Positions 1-9,102 of a stretch of 40,549 bases of DNA are shown here, piece by piece. Numbering within the stretch: position 1 is the stretch's first letter; every line of letters begins with the position of its first letter. The notes below the pieces were generated by a model. It searched no databases. It had not been told where the DNA came from and saw nothing but the letters and a program-made list of their open reading frames with translations. Source of the DNA: an uncultured Bacilli bacterium (GTDB taxonomy: Bacteria > Bacillota_I > Bacilli_A > RF39 > UBA660); the NCBI GenBank assembly GCA_947629465.1, contig CANRDZ010000003.1:1-40549 (forward strand). Direction: 5' to 3'. Made by a program: the position numbers and the translations under genes.

Positions 1-58
1 AGTTAAAAAATGGTCTGTAAAAACTTTTTACAGACCTTAAAATACAAATTATGAATTT

Positions 59-153
59 TTCATCGCTTCCTCTACAGAAGCAGTATGTATTGATTTATGA
101 ATACTTTCAAGACATTTTGTGTCTTACCTGTGTATTATATACTTATTCTTATG
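59..153. repeat. attL: attL-side direct repeat (prophage attachment site)
   Basis: ttcatcgcttcctctacagaagcagtatg...attcttatg matches 40455-40549; positions 77-153 are identical to 40473-40549 (77 nt), with 2 mismatches in the outer ~18 nt. Confidence 0.85.
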
Positions 154-342
154 TGATTTTATTTGCCCATTCAAAGCCATCACTTAATCCTATGCAATAT
201 ATTTTATATGTATATTTTCTAAAAGTGAATATTAATATTTTATCAATGATATTTAATTTCATAATTATATCTCCCCTTTCATGTTTATTTTTGGAGATAT
301 CTCATTCATTAAATATATTATATCATTTTATGTTAATTTATA

Positions 343-364
343 TAACTATGCTATAACATAGTTA
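343..364. promoter_or_regulatory. Perfect palindrome TAACTATG-CTATAA-CATAGTTA (operator or terminator)
   Basis: 8-bp arms read directly; half-site recurs at 570-576 and 594-603. Confidence 0.5.
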
Positions 365-378
365 TTTTAATGTTTTCC

Positions 379-534
379 CTAGAGCGTCAACATATTCACC
401 GACATCATTCGACACCTTTCGACTTGCTTTTCTTTTTTATCTAAGTATTTTAATATTTCTGATATATTTCTTTCTTCCACTAATTCTCGAATTTTTGCTA
501 TCATCTCTAAACATATTTCCTCATATACACTCAT
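379..534 (-). CDS. Small hypothetical protein (51 aa, MSVYEEICLEMIAKIRELVEERNISEILKYLDKK...)
   Basis: Open frame read by eye (below ORF-track cutoff). Confidence 0.35.
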   Translation of the reverse strand: MSVYEEICLEMIAKIRELVEERNISEILKYLDKKEKQVERCRMMSVNMLTL

Positions 535-647
535 AATTATCACCTCAAAATATTATACATCAAAAGTATCTATGTTGCAAATAAGGTATATATAACATAG
601 TTAAAATGTAACTAAGCTTTCTTATATATTTTATAGTATAAGGAGGT

Positions 648-866
648 ATGTATATGGTTTATTTAAGAGTAACAGAAGTTCTAAAGCAAAAGAAAAAAAC
701 AAAATACTGGTTTGTAAAAGCCATGGAAGGCAGTTATCAATCACTATCAAATTTATTAAATAACGAATCTAAAGCAATACGTTTTGAAACTATAGATAAA
801 ATATGTAAAGTTTTAGATTGTGAACCAGGAGAAATAATTGTAAGAAAAAAAACTAAAGGAGATTGA
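648..866 (+). CDS. XRE/YozG-like HTH transcriptional regulator
   Basis: RVTEVLKQKKKTKYWFVKAMEGSYQSLSNLLNNESKAIRFETIDKICKVLDCEPGEII is a typical Cro/CI-type HTH; RBS aggagg upstream. Confidence 0.8.
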   Translation: MYMVYLRVTEVLKQKKKTKYWFVKAMEGSYQSLSNLLNNESKAIRFETIDKICKVLDCEPGEIIVRKKTKGD

Positions 867-869
867 TAT

Positions 870-1217
870 ATGGGAGCTTTTGATTGTTTTTTGCAAAAAG
901 AAGAACTTATATCAAGAGCATATGATATTGATGAATATTTATACAAAGAATTGAAACATTTATCGAAAAAAAAATATAATTGCTCTGTTTCTAATCTTGT
1001 TAATGCATCCATTAAGTATTTAATTGAAACAGAAAATATAGGAAACATTGTACAACTTAAAATAAAATCAAACGGAATAATACACAGATCGTTTTTATTA
1101 AATAAATCTCTTTTTGATGGATTAGAAATTTTGAAAGAAAAATATAATATTCCTATATGTAGATTGGTTAATATAGGAATATATATTTCGTTAAATTCAA
1201 ATGATATAAATAATTAG
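870..1217 (+). CDS. Hypothetical protein with a possible internally duplicated RHH-like unit
   Basis: YKELKHLSKKKYNCSVSNLVNASIKYLIE resembles FDGLEILKEKYNIPICRLVNIGIYISLN; adjacent to the HTH gene. Confidence 0.5.
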   Translation: MGAFDCFLQKEELISRAYDIDEYLYKELKHLSKKKYNCSVSNLVNASIKYLIETENIGNIVQLKIKSNGIIHRSFLLNKSLFDGLEILKEKYNIPICRLVNIGIYISLNSNDINN

Positions 1218-1295
1218 AGGAGGATTCTTCCCCCTCTTCTCTTTATATTACCCTATGTAAAAAAATCGATTTTAGGCGATTCTCGTAAGTCGTTT

Positions 1296-2009
1296 TTATG
1301 CATTTAACTTTTTAACATCATTGGCCCATTTGATAAATAGCCATTTTTGTTTATTAACAACTTCTAGCGTTTTTAGCCAAAAATCTTTATCAGTAATTCT
1401 TCCAGTTTCAACTAAATAATTTAAAGCTTCTTTTTCTTCTCCATCTTCAAACATTTCATTTTCCTCCCTATATAGTGGTCTTCCGTATCCATCAATATTT
1501 GAATAATTTAATTTATATTTTTTTCTAGCTACAGCTCCGCCGTTTGACACTACTCCATTTACACTAGATGTATTTCCCTCTATTGTATATACACACTCAT
1601 TATCCACATCATAAACTAATCCAGTATGACAAATACCACTTGCATTTCTAAAAAATATTTGATCGCCTTTTCGAGGGCCACTTTTAAAATATTGATTCTT
1701 GTTTTTATAGTAATTCGCACTATAACCTGTTCCTGCTCCTAATGAGCTGCTAGGTTGATTTAAAAGTTCTTTCGCTCTCTCGACTCCAAAAGCCTTTACA
1801 AAACACCAGTCAACAAAGACATCACACCAGGCATATCCATTTTTTTTGCCATTATAAAAATTAGGTATATTGTCTAAATCTCTAGCAAATTTAGTAAAAT
1901 TGTTACTTCCCACATTAGCTGTTTTATCATCTAACTGCGAATTGGATTTCTTTTCAAGGTATCCCTCTTCATTCAAAGCAACGTCTAATACTTTATTCAA
2001 TTCGTTCAT
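1296..2009 (-). CDS. Endolysin, CHAP-domain
   Basis: NGYAWCDVFVDWCF...KGDQIFFR...CHTGLVYDVDNECVYTIEGNTSS is CHAP-like; follows the holin. Confidence 0.85.
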   Translation of the reverse strand: MNELNKVLDVALNEEGYLEKKSNSQLDDKTANVGSNNFTKFARDLDNIPNFYNGKKNGYAWCDVFVDWCFVKAFGVERAKELLNQPSSSLGAGTGYSANYYKNKNQYFKSGPRKGDQIFFRNASGICHTGLVYDVDNECVYTIEGNTSSVNGVVSNGGAVARKKYKLNYSNIDGYGRPLYREENEMFEDGEEKEALNYLVETGRITDKDFWLKTLEVVNKQKWLFIKWANDVKKLNA

Positions 2010-2229
2010 TATCAGTCACCTCTTCTTTTTCTTTAGAATTAATTTCTTCCTTTTTCTTTTGACTCTGAGTTCCAAAATAAAATGCTATTACTGTTGTATA
2101 AATTGTTAAAACTGACTGTCCATCAATAAATTGCTTTGATGCCATAACACAAAAAAGCACCGTTAATACAATAGTAACAATGCTTTTTACATCAAATAAT
2201 TTTGTAATTTTATTTAAAAATTGTGCCAT
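1993..2229 (-). CDS. Holin
   Basis: Short protein with two hydrophobic segments next to the endolysin. Confidence 0.75.
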   Translation of the reverse strand: MAQFLNKITKLFDVKSIVTIVLTVLFCVMASKQFIDGQSVLTIYTTVIAFYFGTQSQKKKEEINSKEKEEVTDNERIE

Positions 2230-2230
2230 T

Positions 2231-2539
2231 TTATATATTCACTCCCTTCTTATTTTTACTATCTATACCATCAAGACGTTTATGTGCTTGTTTTGCTGAT
2301 TCCTCTAATCTTATAATTCTATCATGATCTTCTTTTACATCAGCTTTAATACTTTTTACCTCTATTTTTATTTCAGACAAATCATCACTTATATTATCTA
2401 ACTTTACTATCATAGTTGCAATTTGTGAGGTATCTTCTTTTGTTTCTTGCCTATTTCCTCGTTTTAAATTGCTAATACCTGTATATAAATTAAAAACAAA
2501 AGATAATATAGATATTACAATAGCAACTTCAACTGTCAT
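2231..2539 (-). CDS. XhlA-like hemolysin/holin-associated protein
   Basis: N-terminal TM plus coiled coil; likely start MTVEVAIVIS, overlapping the upstream stop (TAATG). Confidence 0.55.
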   Translation of the reverse strand: MTVEVAIVISILSFVFNLYTGISNLKRGNRQETKEDTSQIATMIVKLDNISDDLSEIKIEVKSIKADVKEDHDRIIRLEESAKQAHKRLDGIDSKNKKGVNI

Positions 2540-2979
2540 TAGGCAACAACCTCCCATCCTGCAGGATAATTATCTGGAGACCATACATTATTGTCTATTA
2601 AAGAACGATAATGAATTCCATTATATATTACTTCATCACCTTTCATATAAGCATCTTCTGCAGATATAGGTTGAGAAAATTCTGGAATACCATTTTCGTT
2701 TATTCCACACTCTTTCCATAAAGAAAACGCAACATCTGGTGTCCAATCAGATTGTCCTTTATGTGCTTGTATGCATTTATATAATTTATTTTTGTATTGT
2801 CTTAAATCTCCAACAACAAAATTATCATGTTCGCTCCACTGTATAAATAAGTCTGCATGTTCACTTGCTGTTACTTCATCAATATCACCTTTTTCTGTCA
2901 TAACTACAAAAGCTATCGAAAGTGGTCCAGCAATTTTTCGTTCTTTTTCAATTCTTTCTTTATTACTAAATTTTTGCAT
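2539..2979 (-). CDS. Tail-associated protein with carbohydrate-binding (CBM5/12-like) segments
   Basis: YKNKLYKCIQAHKGQSDWTPDVAFSLWKE and GDEVIYNGIHYRSLIDNNVWSPDNYPAGWEVV. Confidence 0.65.
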   Translation of the reverse strand: MQKFSNKERIEKERKIAGPLSIAFVVMTEKGDIDEVTASEHADLFIQWSEHDNFVVGDLRQYKNKLYKCIQAHKGQSDWTPDVAFSLWKECGINENGIPEFSQPISAEDAYMKGDEVIYNGIHYRSLIDNNVWSPDNYPAGWEVVA

Positions 2980-4404
2980 TATACAACACCTCCAAATCCT
3001 CCTATTGTTGCTGACTTAGATGCATTTTCTTTTTGAACTACAATTTTTATATTTACTCCCCATTTCTCTGCTATCTTTGTTGTATTCGTAAATGTATGTA
3101 ATGTATTATTTTTTACCTCATCCGTGCAATCTTCCCAAGTTGGATTATCATCATTCCCATTATTACAACAAAAAACTGTCATCTTAGCACCTTCTGGAAT
3201 ATCAGCAACCAATTTTACTCCAACATTCTTTGGCATTTCATCATAGCTCAATGGTTCAGCTCCATGAACCGTTAATTGAGTTTGACTTCTTGTAAATGTT
3301 GTACTTTTTGATACACTTTCTTTACCATCAGATACAGTAATTTCAATTGTATTTTTCCCATTTAATCCATAATTGTCAATCATTGTTTTTGTAATTTGAA
3401 TAGTTTGTGATATTCCTGGTGATAAGTTTGATTTAGAGTATATTGAATTTCCATTCAATGTAGCTGTTACACTCAACTTATCTCCATCGGCATCTCTACC
3501 ACAATATGAAATATTGAAAGGTGTAGTTTTTTGTTCTCCAAGTTCAGGAAGATCATCCAATGTTGGTTCGCTATTCCAAACTATCGAATATACACCGCTA
3601 GTATCTGCCGAATCTGAAACACGGATTGAAGAACTCAAGTTTACAAGCGGACGCACGCCGCTGGTATAACCATTATATGCATTAAAGCCACTAAGGCCCG
3701 CGCCCGAGGAATTGTTTTTCAACCTAACATAATAATCATCACTACTAGTATGTTTAGTTCTTAACCAGTAATATGCAAACTTATTAACGTTAACGGTCGA
3801 ATCACTAGAATATTCTGAATTACTTACTGCTTGTGCAGTAGGATATGCAGCTGGTTCACCAGTTTTAAAATATGCAATTGTTGTTCCTTCGCCTTCTTGA
3901 GTACCACCAATTTCTTCTACACTTGGTAAAAAAACTTTTCTTTTTACAGTTATTTTGGTTCCTCCTTCTTTTGTTGGTTGCATATATGGTAAACTTGCTT
4001 CTATTAATTCATTTTTAAATTCTGTAGAAAATCCATTTAAAAAACCTGGTTTTTGATCATATTCATTATAGTTACTAGACACATTATCATTCGTAGGTGC
4101 TTGATCATAAGAATGTGTTTTAGACCACCATTGTCCAGCACCTTTATCAGAATTTAACCATTGGTCAATATTGGAAACAGGATAATTACTATTTCCATAT
4201 TTAGTTCTATCTGAAGAACCACCACTAGCTTCTTTTGCATCAAAGCACATAAACTGCAATACTTTTTCACTTATCAATACTGTTTGTCCTTCACCATAAT
4301 GTCCATGTTCACCCACAATCCATATAACATCTACGCCATTGAATTTAGAGCTAGGATCTTTAACTTTTGCTCCGTACGGGTAATTTACTTAATAATTGTG
4401 ACAT
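2979..4404 (-). CDS. DGR variable protein, DUF6273/C-type-lectin-like domain plus C-terminal Ig-like region; requires +1 shift at CGG 4374-4372
   Basis: ATG at 4404 with RBS GGAAAGGAG; MSQLLSKLPV-[C]-GAKVKDPSSKFNGVDVIWIVGEHGHYGEGQTVLISEKVLQ matches the family start only after skipping one C. The track ORF (2979-4316) starts at an internal GTG. Contains VR. Confidence 0.85.
3647..3711 (-). repeat. VR: DGR variable repeat (VR)
   Basis: Aligns ungapped to TR 5627-5691; 8 mismatches, all at TR adenines (minus strand). Confidence 0.93.
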
Positions 4405-4433
4405 ACTTTCTCCTTTCCATAAAAAAATGAACT

Positions 4434-5462
4434 CTATTCAATAGAGTTCATAATTTCATCATATTTATTTTTTATTTTCTTTCTTATATAATATGTATTT
4501 CCTTTTGAAGCATGAGCATTCCAACTTTGCCAACTGGCATACACATCATCTCGTGTTACTACTCCAGTTTTCAACTTGTCTTTGAACTTTTTTAATTTTC
4601 TATTCATTTTTGTTTTACTTCGACGTCTTAATTTTCTTATAACTTTTCCTGTTTCCGTAATATAGGTATGAAAACCAAGTATATCAATTCCATTTTTTAG
4701 TGGTACAATTTGTGTTTTTTTATTAAGTTTCAGGCCTAAACTTTCCATAAATTCATTTGTTTTACTTAAGCAATACTTTAAGTATTCTTTATCTTTATGA
4801 ATCATAAAAAAGTCATCTACATATCTGCCATAATACTTTATTCTGAGATTTTCTTTCACATAATGATCAAACTCAGAAAGATATAATAAAGCAAAATATT
4901 GACTAGTTTGATTGCCAATTGGAATACCAACCTCACCTGGTACACTATCTATAATTAAATCTATTAACCAAAGTACATCTGGATCATTTATTATCTTTTT
5001 TATTTTATCTTTTAAAATATTCTTATTTATTGAATAAAAGTATTTAGTAATATCACATTTTAAAATCCAGCCATCAGCTCCATTTTTTCTATAATAGCTT
5101 CTCATATGTTCTCTTAACCTATCAAGACCGAAATGTGTGCCTTTACCTTTTTGTGATGCGTAATTATCATAAATAAATTGTTTTTCAAATACTTCATTCA
5201 TTACGTTATCACAAAGAGAATGTTCTACCACTTTATCTTTAAAGCTATTTGCTTGAATCAACCTTTTTTTAGGTTCATATACATAGAATGAATTATACTC
5301 GCTTATTGTATAAGTTTTTTCAATTAATTGTTTTTGCAAAAGTAATAATGCTTCAATAACGTTTGTATCAAATTTTGCTACAGATTTTTTAGTTGTCTTA
5401 CCCAATTTTGCTTTTTTATAGCCTTTATATAAACTCTCAAAGTCAGTAATCTTTTCAAACAT
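4434..5462 (-). CDS. DGR-type reverse transcriptase
   Basis: Motif IPIGNQTSQYFALLYLSEFDHYVKE, catalytic YVDDF, LGFH, and C-terminal SWQSWNAHASKGNTYYIRKKI typical of DGR RTs. Confidence 0.93.
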   Translation of the reverse strand: MFEKITDFESLYKGYKKAKLGKTTKKSVAKFDTNVIEALLLLQKQLIEKTYTISEYNSFYVYEPKKRLIQANSFKDKVVEHSLCDNVMNEVFEKQFIYDNYASQKGKGTHFGLDRLREHMRSYYRKNGADGWILKCDITKYFYSINKNILKDKIKKIINDPDVLWLIDLIIDSVPGEVGIPIGNQTSQYFALLYLSEFDHYVKENLRIKYYGRYVDDFFMIHKDKEYLKYCLSKTNEFMESLGLKLNKKTQIVPLKNGIDILGFHTYITETGKVIRKLRRRSKTKMNRKLKKFKDKLKTGVVTRDDVYASWQSWNAHASKGNTYYIRKKIKNKYDEIMNSIE

Positions 5463-5573
5463 AAAACTTCCCCCATATTGTTTATAGCATGTATGTTATA
5501 TGAATATAAAATACAACTGCATCAATATTCTTGTATTCGTCGTTATATCACACGACTGGATATATCTTCCTTG

Positions 5574-5623
5574 TGCGAGAGCTCTGATTTCAGCATAAGC
5601 TTACTTTGTCACACTTTCTCGCA
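5574..5623 (-). ncRNA. Predicted stem in the DGR RNA spacer downstream of TR
   Basis: Perfect 7-bp inverted repeat TGCGAGA (5574-5580) / TCTCGCA (5617-5623). Confidence 0.5.
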
Positions 5624-5626
5624 AAT

Positions 5627-5691
5627 GCGGACGCACGCCGTTGTTATTACCATTATATGCATTATTGTTATTAAGGCCCGCGCCCGAGGAA
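5627..5691 (-). repeat. TR: DGR template repeat (TR)
   Basis: Non-coding, GC-rich at both ends, between avd and RT; central Asn AAY codons (NNNNAYNGNNN when translated in the VR frame). Confidence 0.93.
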
Positions 5692-5746
5692 ACTAAAAAC
5701 AAGCGAACGTGCATCAAAACAAGATATACCCATTATATTACTGACT

Positions 5747-6145
5747 TTAAGAAAATTTGAAAACATCCTTATCTTTTTTCTTCCACCCTAAAGTCATATT
5801 CTTTATTTCAATTATCAAAGAACTCCAATATTCTAAGCTCTTCGTTCCAATACATTCTCTCGAATAAGCAATATCAATAAACGATAATAGTAAATTACAT
5901 CTTGCAATAATCATATCTTGATATCTTTGCCTTTGTCTTAATTCAGCTTGATTTATAGGATACAATTCGTTACATTCTAAAGAATAGGCCAACATATCAA
6001 ATACGCAATTTTGCATTCTGTTAACTATACTAAAACGCATTGATTTTGGAAATCGTTTTTTGTTCTCCGTTAATGTCAAGGTGTGTTTGATTAAATTTTT
6101 AATTTTAGTTATTAATCCGAATTCTTTTTCCATTTTTCCACCCAC
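5747..6145 (-). CDS. avd: DGR accessory protein Avd-like four-helix bundle
   Basis: LIKHTLTLTENKKRFPKSMRFSIVNRMQNCVFDMLAYSLE...IEIKNMTLGWKKK resembles the Avd/four-helix-bundle family; adjacent to TR and RT. Confidence 0.88.
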   Translation of the reverse strand: MGGKMEKEFGLITKIKNLIKHTLTLTENKKRFPKSMRFSIVNRMQNCVFDMLAYSLECNELYPINQAELRQRQRYQDMIIARCNLLLSFIDIAYSRECIGTKSLEYWSSLIIEIKNMTLGWKKKDKDVFKFS

Positions 6146-6198
6146 TAACTAAAATATCTTAAATTAAATTTATTTTAAATGACTACTGGTAGATATTT

Positions 6199-7086
6199 TT
6201 ATATATAAGCTACTTTTGTCGTTGAATCAAAATAACCACTTGTTTGAACATAATCTTCTGGATTGGCCATATTTATCATAAATGCATCTAAACCTACATT
6301 TGATTCATCAATAATTCCTTTTAACACCAATTCTAATTCCAATAATTCCAGTTCTTGTTTTATTTCTCCTGTCCCTGCTCCACCTTCATCCCATTGTGAT
6401 GCTCTATTTGGTATAGCTGCAATAATATCCGCTTCTGTAGCTACATTAACTTTCTCTCCATTACCTTTTAAAATACCTGTTAAATTCGTATCGGTATTTG
6501 ATGTAATTGTAACATCAATGTTTTTAATTAGTTCTTCTACACTTGTTATTTTTCCATCTAATTTTGAAATATTACCTTCGACTGTGCCTATTCTTCCTTC
6601 TAATTCTCCAACTTTTTGATTGAATTGTGTTATAGATATATAAACTAGAGATTCATCTATAATTGCAGTTATATTAGCAACATCAGTAATCGTTGTATCT
6701 ATATCAACAAATTTTTCTAATATATCTACTCCTTCAGCTGGAATATAATCTGATTCTGTTCTTGAATTACCATATAAGAATAAAACTTCTTGCTTTGTAT
6801 CAGGATCTTCAACAAATAATCCTAATTCTCTAAAATAAAAGCCAGTAACTATTCCTTTATTAGTAAAATTACATCCTATTGTTATTTTATTATTTTGAAC
6901 TTTTAATTTACTTATTTCTACTTCCTTTTTACTACTAATCAAATCCGTTAGTTGCGCTATTGCCATACTTCCTATTTCTCCATCTCCTAATTTGAATTTC
7001 GTAAATTTAAAAGTTTTTCCCATTTGTGCTTTATATAATACATTTTGACCTGATGTAGTCAAATACATTTTATTAAATGCTCCCAC
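6199..7086 (-). CDS. Phage tail fibre/collar protein
   Basis: MGAFNKMYLTTSGQNVLYKAQMGKTFKFTKFKLGDGEI typical of tail-collar fibre N-termini. Confidence 0.8.
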   Translation of the reverse strand: MGAFNKMYLTTSGQNVLYKAQMGKTFKFTKFKLGDGEIGSMAIAQLTDLISSKKEVEISKLKVQNNKITIGCNFTNKGIVTGFYFRELGLFVEDPDTKQEVLFLYGNSRTESDYIPAEGVDILEKFVDIDTTITDVANITAIIDESLVYISITQFNQKVGELEGRIGTVEGNISKLDGKITSVEELIKNIDVTITSNTDTNLTGILKGNGEKVNVATEADIIAAIPNRASQWDEGGAGTGEIKQELELLELELVLKGIIDESNVGLDAFMINMANPEDYVQTSGYFDSTTKVAYI

Positions 7087-7089
7087 TTA

Positions 7090-7614
7090 TTAACTCACCT
7101 CCGCAATTTTTTGAATATCTCCTACATGAACCGTAGAACCAATATATAATTGTGCTGTTTCTGTTTGAAACAAGTTAATTACAATTAATAAATTAGCTGG
7201 GAATTCATTTCTAAATTCATCTATTAATACTTCGGCTATATCTGGAAATATATGTGATATTTGAATTGTTACTTTATAATTTTTACTATCTATATCAATT
7301 CTATAATTTCCAGCACCAACTAGATTTTTTAATTTATTTCTAAGCCAATTTATATTAAATGGTAATTGATTTACTAATTTTGATTTAATTTTAAACCTAC
7401 GTTCTTCTATATCACTCGATGTATTTATAATATTAAATATTTTTTCATATCTTACTAATCCAAAACCTTTAGCAGTTTGTACTTTAACTTCATTTATAAT
7501 CTCATCTATTTTATTATTTAATCGCTCTATTTCTATGTCCTCTGTCGAACATATTTCTTTAAATTCTCTAATCTCTCTTAAATATTCAGGCAAGTATTGT
7601 GAAATGTTACTCAT
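7090..7614 (-). CDS. Tail protein, XkdU/DUF2313-like
   Basis: Likely start MSNISQYLPEYLREIREFKEI; position after baseplate J. Confidence 0.8.
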   Translation of the reverse strand: MSNISQYLPEYLREIREFKEICSTEDIEIERLNNKIDEIINEVKVQTAKGFGLVRYEKIFNIINTSSDIEERRFKIKSKLVNQLPFNINWLRNKLKNLVGAGNYRIDIDSKNYKVTIQISHIFPDIAEVLIDEFRNEFPANLLIVINLFQTETAQLYIGSTVHVGDIQKIAEVS

Positions 7615-7615
7615 T

Positions 7616-8693
7616 TTATACCACCTTCCCAGAATCAGTAAAATCACAACCACTTAAAAATGGAATCTCCTCATTAGAAACGACTATATTTTCTACATCA
7701 TTATTTATCTTAGTATCAAATATATCTTTAATTCCAATAACATTAAGTATTCTACTTTCTATATGAGCAATTCTAACAATAAGCGATGTAGTATTTTCCC
7801 AGTTTGACTTTAACTCTTTAAAATATTCTTCTATTGAATTTTGAATTTGCTCTTGTAAATTTTCAATAGTATAACCCTCTTCTGTTAGTATTCTAGCACT
7901 TACATTAATGTTCAATTTAGTGGCAGAAACAATAGTTACATCATGACCGAATAGGTGCAATTCCGCTGCCATCACTTCCAACAGCATCATTAACCAATCG
8001 AATTAGTGTTTCTGAGGCTACATTTAATGTACTATCTAATAATATTAATTTAACTGTACCTCCACCATTCCAAGTAGGAATTACTTTTACAGCTCCCACA
8101 CCTTCAATAGCTTTTGTCTTTTCTTTATAGTCTGCAATATTTCCGCCAAAAGCAACAGAACTTACAGCCTCATAAAAACGATTCCTTAATTCCTCATCTG
8201 TTTCAGCATTTTGTCCTGGCACAAGAATATCTGATAATATTGCTTTAGTTAAATCTGGAATATAATCAATAGTAAGCATATTTCCAAATTTAGTGTTACC
8301 TATCGTGCCTGCTGTTTCACATTTTACTTCATATACTCCTGTATCTAATTTATTTATGACTTCATATATTATACTATCAATTCCCAAACGAGATCCAAGT
8401 GGAACATCTAATAATGTTTCTCCTTTATAAAATGTTGCTTTTCTTACTGAATATGTAGCTTCATTTCTTTCAATTCCAAATTCTTGCGTTATTTTATTTA
8501 AATATTCTCCTGTTGCTGTATCAGGAAATAATAAATTAAGAAACTGTTCTAATTTAATATACAATTCTGATAATTCAAAAGCCATTGGAGCAATAGCTAT
8601 ATAAATCACAGATCCTTCTCTTTTATCAATATCATTTGGGACTCTGCTTAAAGCGGTATTAAGTATACTGTTGTATGTTTTTTCTTCAAACAT
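7616..8693 (-). CDS. Baseplate J-like protein (XkdT); requires +1 shift at CGG 7949-7947
   Basis: Track ORFs 7941-8693 and 7616-7990 join as ...VNDAVGSDGSGIAPI-[C]-GHDVTIVSATKLNINVSARI. Confidence 0.92.
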
Positions 8694-9098
8694 TTATACC
8701 ACCACCTCTCTTTTTACTGATATTTCTCCTTCGTTTGTAATTACTTTAAAAGACATACTGCACGAATCAATGTTAGTTTTCTTAATTTCAAAATCTATAA
8801 TATCCTTAAACCTAATATCACTAAGTATTGCCTCTCTTACATATCGTTCAGCTTCAGATTTCACAAAATCAAATTTGCTTCCAATTAAATTTGACAATTC
8901 ATTTCCATAATTAAAACTAAAAATAATATTTTCATATCGAGCAGTAGATAAAATCATGTATACAGCTTGTTCTAAAGCATCTAGATTGTCAATTTTACCA
9001 ACAATTTTTTTGTTTTCAAAATCAATTCCAAATGTCAAATTTGGTTGTATATCATCATCTATAATATTTATATTTTCAACTTTAATTTGAGGTCCCAT
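8694..9098 (-). CDS. Baseplate protein XkdS/DUF2634-like
   Basis: Likely start MGPQIKVENINIIDDDIQPNLTFGIDFENKKIVGKIDNLDALEQAVYMILSTARYE. Confidence 0.85.
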   Translation of the reverse strand: MGPQIKVENINIIDDDIQPNLTFGIDFENKKIVGKIDNLDALEQAVYMILSTARYENIIFSFNYGNELSNLIGSKFDFVKSEAERYVREAILSDIRFKDIIDFEIKKTNIDSCSMSFKVITNEGEISVKREVVV

Positions 9099-9102
9099 AT
9101 CA

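Noticed and set aside
51-356. 101-aa plus-strand ORF spanning attL
   Set aside because: Low-complexity hydrophobic translation of AT-rich att/intergenic DNA.
3711-3731. Extension of the TR/VR homology past the GC-rich end (caacctaacat versus caagcgaacgt)
   Set aside because: Preceding 9 nt are dissimilar and mismatches are not A-specific; likely chance.
2979-4316. GTG start at 4316 for the variable protein as given in the ORF track
   Set aside because: No RBS, and the family N-terminus is encoded upstream from ATG 4404 in the shifted frame.
4434-5462. Group II intron maturase, retron or Abi-type RT
   Set aside because: IGNQTSQ motif, adjacent Avd-like gene and a TR/VR pair with A-specific differences identify a DGR RT; no intron domain V structure noted.
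5478-5696. 72-aa plus-strand ORF over the TR/spacer
   Set aside because: Overlaps the template repeat on the opposite strand; no RBS or homology.
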